From: Campylobacterales bacterium
Lineage (GTDB): Bacteria > Campylobacterota > Campylobacteria > Campylobacterales > QNZT01
DNA: 8,499 bases
Direction of reading: 5' to 3'
Assembly (NCBI GenBank): GCA_027081495.1
Contig: JALWKJ010000256.1
Coordinates: forward strand, 1-8,499
Numbering within the stretch: the stretch's first letter is position 1; each line of letters begins with the position of its first letter. Of this stretch, positions 5,833 to 8,499 are shown piece by piece. The translations under genes and the position numbers were made by a program. Under the pieces are notes generated by a model that was not told where the DNA came from, ran no database searches, and saw only the letters and a program-made list of their open reading frames with translations.

Positions 5833-6543
5833 ATGAGTGAAAAAAGCGTTGCGAGTTCGTTTGTCTTGGGAGTGTTTATAGCCGCCGGACTCATTGTAAG
5901 CGGATATCTGATTTCAGATACGGTTTATAAGATTAAGCAGATGGAAAGATCGGTTAGCGTAAAAGGGTTGGCTTTGAAAGAGGTAAAGGCGGATACGGCG
6001 ATTTTCCCCATTCGTTTTCAAAATTCCGCTCCTACAATGGCGGAGCTAAACGATAAAATAAAGCAAAACATCATTATCATCGAGTCGTTTTTAAAAAAGT
6101 TCGGTTTCGACAAAAGCGAAATCACGATCGCTTCCGCCCAGTTTACGGATAGGCTTGCTCAAGGATATAATAACTACAATCCGAAAATTCGTTTTTTTGC
6201 GGATTCGATGATAACCGTCTATTCCAAAAAAGTCGATCAAGTCGTGAAACTTCAAAGAGATCTTTATAAATTAACCGACGATGGAGTTTTTGCCCGAAAC
6301 GATAGTTACGAAACGCAGTTTATTTTTACGGGATTAAACCGTATAAAACCGCAGATGATAGAAGTAGCGACAAAAAATGCGAGAGAAGCGGCGCTAAAAT
6401 TTGCAAAAGATTCAAACTCTCATCTAGGAAAGATAAAACGAGCGACACAAGGTTATTTTACGATAAACAACAGAGATCAAAATACGCCGTATATAAAAAA
6501 GGTTAGGGTAGTTACGAATGTTACTTACTATTTGGGCGATTAA
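5833..6543 (+). CDS. SIMPL-domain (DUF541, YggE-like) membrane-anchored protein
   Basis: This 236-aa protein has one N-terminal hydrophobic helix (about 8-30), without an obvious cleavage site, that should anchor it in the inner membrane. The rest faces the periplasm. The SIMPL/DUF541 signature is visible as VSVKGLALKEVKADTAIF (41-58), the helical stretch KNAREAALKFAKDSNSHLGK (181-200) followed by IKRATQGYFTI, and the last strand KKVRVVTNVTYYL. The length is normal for the family. SIMPL proteins such as E. coli YggE are linked to oxidative-stress tolerance, but no biochemical activity is firmly established. The start is well supported by an AAAGGAG Shine-Dalgarno. It is transcribed away from the two-component operon and shares its promoter region. 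The downstream lipoprotein has its own promoter-like sequence 120 bp away. Confidence 0.9.
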   Translation: MSEKSVASSFVLGVFIAAGLIVSGYLISDTVYKIKQMERSVSVKGLALKEVKADTAIFPIRFQNSAPTMAELNDKIKQNIIIIESFLKKFGFDKSEITIASAQFTDRLAQGYNNYNPKIRFFADSMITVYSKKVDQVVKLQRDLYKLTDDGVFARNDSYETQFIFTGLNRIKPQMIEVATKNAREAALKFAKDSNSHLGKIKRATQGYFTINNRDQNTPYIKKVRVVTNVTYYLGD

Positions 6544-6637
6544 ATCATTACAACTCGTAACAAACGGTAAAATAAAATTGGAAAATTAGCAAAAAGGTTA
6601 AAGTTAAAATAACAATATCCTCTTTTCATGATAAGGT

Positions 6638-6653
6638 TATAGTATAAACTATA
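6638..6653 (+). promoter_or_regulatory. Promoter with internal dyad upstream of the lipoprotein gene
   Basis: TATAGT-ATAA-ACTATA is an exact 6-bp inverted repeat that contains two overlapping -10 candidates (TATAGT at 6638-6643, TATAAA at 6643-6648). The start codon is 14 bp further on. The dyad could be an operator or simply an AT-rich -10 region. Confidence 0.4.
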
Positions 6654-6666
6654 TGCGAGGTAAAAG

Positions 6667-7155
6667 ATGAAAACTCTCTTCTATCCGTTTTTGGTATTGT
6701 CGTTGATTTTTGGCGGATGCGGCATTCAAAAGAGCTCTTCTATAAAGGATGGAAATTTGAACGAAAGAAGCGTATCGGATATAAAATATCAAGTCTTAAA
6801 AAGCGGCGATTATAGATGCGACAACGGCGAGTATCTTGATGAAAACGGCTCTTTTAAATTTTTTAGAAGCGATAGAGCGGAGGATATAAAAAAATTCGAC
6901 AAAGAGTACGCTCTATATTGTGAAGATAAAATCTCATTTGAAGGCACCGTTATGATATCTACGATGGGAGTGAAATCAAGCGGAGGGTATAGCTACGAAA
7001 TAAAGCAAATAAGAGATAAAAACGAGAGTATCGAAATCACTTTAAAAACAAAATCTCCCGAAAAAGGATCGATCGTAACGACCGCTTTGACAAATCCGTA
7101 TATTATTATTCTTTTTGTCGGCGTTTATAAAAATGTAATGCTAATCAAAGAGTGA
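6667..7155 (+). CDS. Lipoprotein with PrcB-like C-terminal domain
   Basis: This 162-aa protein starts MKTLFYPFLVLSLIFGGC, a signal peptide with a lipobox-like end. C18 would be lipidated after cleavage. F at -3 is unusual, but the rest fits. Residues about 90-158 match what I recall of the PrcB C-terminal domain: a strand ending TMGVKSSGGYSYEI, then EITLKTKSPEKGSIVTTALT and NPYIIILF. PrcB of Treponema denticola is a subunit of the surface protease complex dentilisin. In other bacteria such small lipoproteins are of unknown role, and no protease gene is adjacent here. Two further cysteines (C51, C84) could form a disulfide. A GAGG Shine-Dalgarno lies six bases before the ATG. The envelope location agrees with the SIMPL gene upstream. 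The domain call comes from pattern recognition, not a search. Confidence 0.7.
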   Translation: MKTLFYPFLVLSLIFGGCGIQKSSSIKDGNLNERSVSDIKYQVLKSGDYRCDNGEYLDENGSFKFFRSDRAEDIKKFDKEYALYCEDKISFEGTVMISTMGVKSSGGYSYEIKQIRDKNESIEITLKTKSPEKGSIVTTALTNPYIIILFVGVYKNVMLIKE

Positions 7156-7166
7156 GATTACTCTTT
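7147..7166 (+). terminator. Weak hairpin over the lipoprotein stop codon
   Basis: AAAGAGT (7147-7153) and ACTCTTT (7160-7166) form a perfect 7-bp stem with a 6-nt loop that spans the TGA stop. It is AT-rich and has no U-run, so it is at best a poor intrinsic terminator. Confidence 0.3.
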
Positions 7167-7222
7167 AGAATATAAGAAGAAAGCTTAACTTTTAACTTTT
7201 TCAAATACAAAAGAGCTATTGC

Positions 7223-7240
7223 GAGAGCGTTGAGAGCGTT
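7223..7240. repeat. Tandem duplication of a 9-mer (GAGAGCGTT x2)
   Basis: Two exact, adjacent copies of GAGAGCGTT occur in the gap between the convergent lipoprotein and DUF2283 genes. The surrounding 60-70 bp (about 7211-7276) are clearly richer in G+C than their neighbours. No gene is confidently assigned here. Confidence 0.75.
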
Positions 7241-7277
7241 TAAAATTCCGTGTCTCTTCCCGTCCACCCCGCGAAGT

Positions 7278-7490
7278 TTAACTTGCTTGTTTTAACAGGA
7301 AGTTACCGACAATCGGTATATTTAAATCTTTATGTTCTTTTTTAAAATTTAAAACTTCAATGGCAACGATATCATCATTTTTACCGTAATCGATAACAAC
7401 ACCATTGCTGATTTCTTCGCTCTCATACGGTTTTTCATTTGACAAAATAAAATAGATACTATCCGTTGTTTCATCATATTTGATAATCAT
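7278..7490 (-). CDS. DUF2283 family small protein
   Basis: This 70-aa protein shows the DUF2283 pattern: IIKYDETTDSIYFIL near the N-terminus, then ESEEISNGVVIDYGKNDDIVAIEVLNFKK. This is a small beta-rich domain of unknown function, often encoded next to a DUF4258 (BrnT-like) protein in what look like toxin-antitoxin pairs. No DUF4258 gene is visible here. An ATG six bases upstream (7496) is in frame, but the AAGGG Shine-Dalgarno touches it directly and stands six bases from ATG 7490, so 7490 is preferred. It lies 27 bp downstream of a 31-aa membrane-protein gene on the same strand and probably shares its transcript. Function as an antitoxin is possible but unproven. Confidence 0.8.
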   Translation of the reverse strand: MIIKYDETTDSIYFILSNEKPYESEEISNGVVIDYGKNDDIVAIEVLNFKKEHKDLNIPIVGNFLLKQAS

Positions 7491-7517
7491 TTGCATCCCT
7501 TTTTTCGCATATTTCTA

Positions 7518-7613
7518 TCAAAAAAAATCAGCAATTTTCCAATGATTTTTATGCGCAATAAATGCTAAAATACCAGCCAATATAAATGCTAGTGCTGCAA
7601 TAATTTCAAGCAT
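7518..7613 (-). CDS. 31-aa single-TM protein, translationally coupled
   Basis: The frame begins MLEIIAALAFILAGILAFIA and ends HKNHWKIADFF before TGA. Residues 3-20 form one strongly hydrophobic helix, followed by a short basic/aromatic tail. AAAGGA lies seven bases before the ATG, and the start overlaps the stop of the 75-aa gene by eight bases (ATGCTTGA), a typical coupled arrangement. These two signals support a real gene despite its length. A tiny membrane peptide next to a two-TM protein could be a partner subunit or a type I toxin-like peptide. Neither can be decided from sequence. Confidence 0.65.
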   Translation of the reverse strand: MLEIIAALAFILAGILAFIAHKNHWKIADFF

Positions 7614-7833
7614 TTTTCAATCCTTTCAACTCTATATGTAAATCTATAAGTTTTAAAATGTTGGAGAAGATCGCATAACTTACTACAAAAAATATTAAAA
7701 TAAGTATCACTTTTAACGCAACTTCCTCTAACTTAAATATATAAACCCAACTACCGCTGGCAATTGCCATAAATAAAAGTAGTTTTATTTTATATATTTC
7801 AATCTCTTTTCCTATGATCTCTAACTTTTTCAT
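7606..7833 (-). CDS. 75-aa two-TM hypothetical membrane protein
   Basis: The protein begins MKKLEIIGKEIEIYKIKLLL and has two hydrophobic helices (about 17-33 and 40-60) flanked by charged segments, with both ends predicted in the cytoplasm. The ATG at 7833 has an AAGGTGG Shine-Dalgarno six bases away. A GTG further up (7851) opens the same frame but has no such signal. The short amphipathic N-terminus followed by two helices is a layout I associate with small uncharacterised membrane proteins of accessory regions, but I do not recognise the family by name. It is first in a compact minus-strand cluster with a coupled 31-aa peptide and a DUF2283 protein. A -10 box lies about 28 bp upstream. Confidence 0.75.
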   Translation of the reverse strand: MKKLEIIGKEIEIYKIKLLLFMAIASGSWVYIFKLEEVALKVILILIFFVVSYAIFSNILKLIDLHIELKGLKNA

Positions 7834-7860
7834 AGTATACCACCTTTTCACTTTCGAGGT

Positions 7861-7866
7861 ATTTTA
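7861..7866 (-). promoter_or_regulatory. -10 box of the small-membrane-protein/DUF2283 cluster
   Basis: ATGCTAAAAT on the minus strand contains TAAAAT, 28-33 bp upstream of the ATG at 7833. It predicts a leader of about 20 nt that contains the Shine-Dalgarno. No -35 box is obvious. Confidence 0.5.
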
Positions 7867-7889
7867 GCATGGATTTAAAAAAGGCCAAA

Positions 7890-7914
7890 TAAATATTGCA
7901 ATTTGAAATATTTA
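7890..7914. promoter_or_regulatory. Inverted repeat upstream of the cluster promoter
   Basis: TAAATATT (7890-7897) and AATATTTA (7907-7914) are exact 8-bp arms around a 9-nt spacer, starting about 24 bp upstream of the -10 box. The position over the -35 region would suit autoregulation by a dimeric repressor such as an antitoxin. The arms are pure A/T, so chance is a serious alternative. Confidence 0.35.
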
Positions 7915-7960
7915 TTACTTTTAGATAAAAAGAGGAAACGAAAAGATCATAGAGTGAGAG

Positions 7961-7997
7961 AATTCAACCAGACAGAAATGAAGAGAATGGTTGAATT
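7961..7997. repeat. 10-bp perfect inverted repeat with 17-nt loop
   Basis: AATTCAACCA (7961-7970) and TGGTTGAATT (7988-7997) are perfectly complementary. This is the strongest secondary structure in the gene-free gap, and it includes G/C pairs, unlike the A/T dyads nearby. There is no U-run after it on either strand, so it is not an ordinary terminator. Confidence 0.6.
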
Positions 7998-8121
7998 GAA
8001 TGAAATATGATTTGTTTGATATGTGTCAGTATTGTGAAGTTTTGTATTTAAGAAAATTGTAAAATTAAGTATATTAAATATGAAGAGTAAATTATATAAT
8101 TAAGTAAGTTTAATATGATAA

Positions 8122-8127
8122 TATAGT
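8122..8127 (+). promoter_or_regulatory. Weak -10 candidate for the right-hand secreted protein
   Basis: TATAGT lies about 27 bp before the ATG at 8154 in a stretch that is almost entirely A/T, where such hexamers are common. No -35 is seen. Confidence 0.25.
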
Positions 8128-8153
8128 ATTAATTCTTAATAGGTATTTAATAT

Positions 8154-8499
8154 ATGATTAAAATTTCTTTTTTTCTCTTTTTGTTGCAGGCTGTATTATT
8201 GGCAAATTTACAAGACGATATCAAATATGAGTGTCCAACAGAGTATGAAACATACAAAGAGGATATATCTAAATATCTCATCCGTATAGAAGACGATATA
8301 TCGGATAAAGGATGTGAAGTTATTCCTGTTTACGCTGCTATTATACAATCTGAAAATTTTGAAATATTGGACTCTTTAGAAGATGACTCTAATTTAATGA
8401 GTCAGTTGATGAAGCTATTTTCTATCAATAAAGAGTTGTCAAGTTTGATATTTGAAAATAGTGGTTTAAAGCAAATTATACTAAGCAATAGTATAAATG
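8154..8499 (+). CDS. Secreted/periplasmic protein of unknown function (partial, runs off window)
   Basis: The frame starts at ATG 8154 and is open for 115 codons to the window edge, with no stop. MIKISFFLFLLQAVLLANLQ is a clear signal peptide with likely cleavage after A17. The mature part is acidic and rich in Asp/Glu, with two cysteines (C27, C54) that could form a disulfide in the periplasm. From about residue 65 it becomes an alpha-helical series of short amphipathic segments such as NFEILDSLEDDSNL and LMSQLMKLFSINKELSSLI. I do not recognise the family. A weak AGG about ten bases before the ATG is the only Shine-Dalgarno candidate. Codon use is more A/T than in the genes at 4277-7155, like the neighbouring small-gene cluster, which hints at acquired DNA. 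The stop and full length are not known. Confidence 0.65.
   Translation, partial: MIKISFFLFLLQAVLLANLQDDIKYECPTEYETYKEDISKYLIRIEDDISDKGCEVIPVYAAIIQSENFEILDSLEDDSNLMSQLMKLFSINKELSSLIFENSGLKQIILSNSIN

Larger units (their letters stand above)
7852..8153. other. 302-bp stretch without a convincing gene
   Basis: This very AT-rich gap separates the divergent minus-strand small-gene cluster from the plus-strand secreted protein. It holds the cluster promoter, the 8-bp dyad at 7890-7914, a 10-bp inverted repeat at 7961-7997 and a weak promoter for the downstream gene. Only very short frames occur in it (for example 20 codons at 8000-8062), and none has a Shine-Dalgarno. Confidence 0.6.

Noticed and set aside
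7491..7496. Upstream ATG for the DUF2283 protein
   Set aside because: The Shine-Dalgarno abuts it, leaving no spacing. The next ATG has the correct distance and the family's usual N-terminus.
7834..7851. GTG start for the 75-aa membrane protein
   Set aside because: The AAGGTGG ribosome-binding site lies inside this extension and points to ATG 7833.
1..8499. CRISPR array, tRNA, rRNA or intact insertion sequence
   Set aside because: No regularly spaced repeats, cloverleaf-like sequence, ribosomal RNA motif or transposase frame was found on reading either strand.

Overview
The window looks like chromosomal DNA from a Campylobacterota (Epsilonproteobacteria) member, probably a free-living, Sulfurimonas-like sulfur or hydrogen oxidiser. 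This is inferred from the AT-rich composition, heavy use of AGA/AAA/ATA codons, TATAAT-type -10 boxes without clear -35 boxes, tightly packed OmpR/histidine-kinase operons and the protein styles. The genus is a guess.

Left end (1-1259, minus strand): a Cpx-like envelope-stress operon in the order Spy/CpxP-family periplasmic protein, OmpR-family regulator, sensor kinase (only its N-terminus is inside the window). A GC-rich hairpin lies between the first two genes. Its upstream region (1260-1519) holds a 15-bp palindrome and an imperfect palindromic element of about 100 bp that looks like a dispersed REP/MITE-type repeat.

Middle (1520-5762): a membrane-bound GGDEF-EAL protein with a ruined GGDEF signature and an apparently intact EAL domain (a probable c-di-GMP phosphodiesterase, minus strand). 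It is divergent from a NYN nuclease fused to an OST-HTH/LOTUS RNA-binding domain (plus strand). That gene runs tail to tail, sharing a TTAA stop overlap, into a second two-component operon (minus strand) whose kinase has almost no periplasmic sensor.

Right-middle (5763-7155, plus strand): a SIMPL (DUF541) membrane-anchored protein and a lipoprotein with a PrcB-like C-terminal domain, both probably envelope proteins.

Right end (7156-8499): a more AT-rich, accessory-looking stretch. It has a short GC-richer patch with a tandem 9-mer, then a minus-strand cluster of very small genes: a 75-aa two-TM protein, a translationally coupled 31-aa one-TM protein and a DUF2283 protein. About 300 bp without a convincing gene follows, then the 5' end of a secreted protein of unknown function that runs out of the window.

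No rRNA, tRNA, CRISPR array, intact insertion sequence or phage gene was seen. The points most worth following are the small-membrane-protein/DUF2283 cluster, the structured repeat at 1304-1401, and two genes whose -10 boxes lie exactly six bases from ATG, suggesting leaderless mRNAs.
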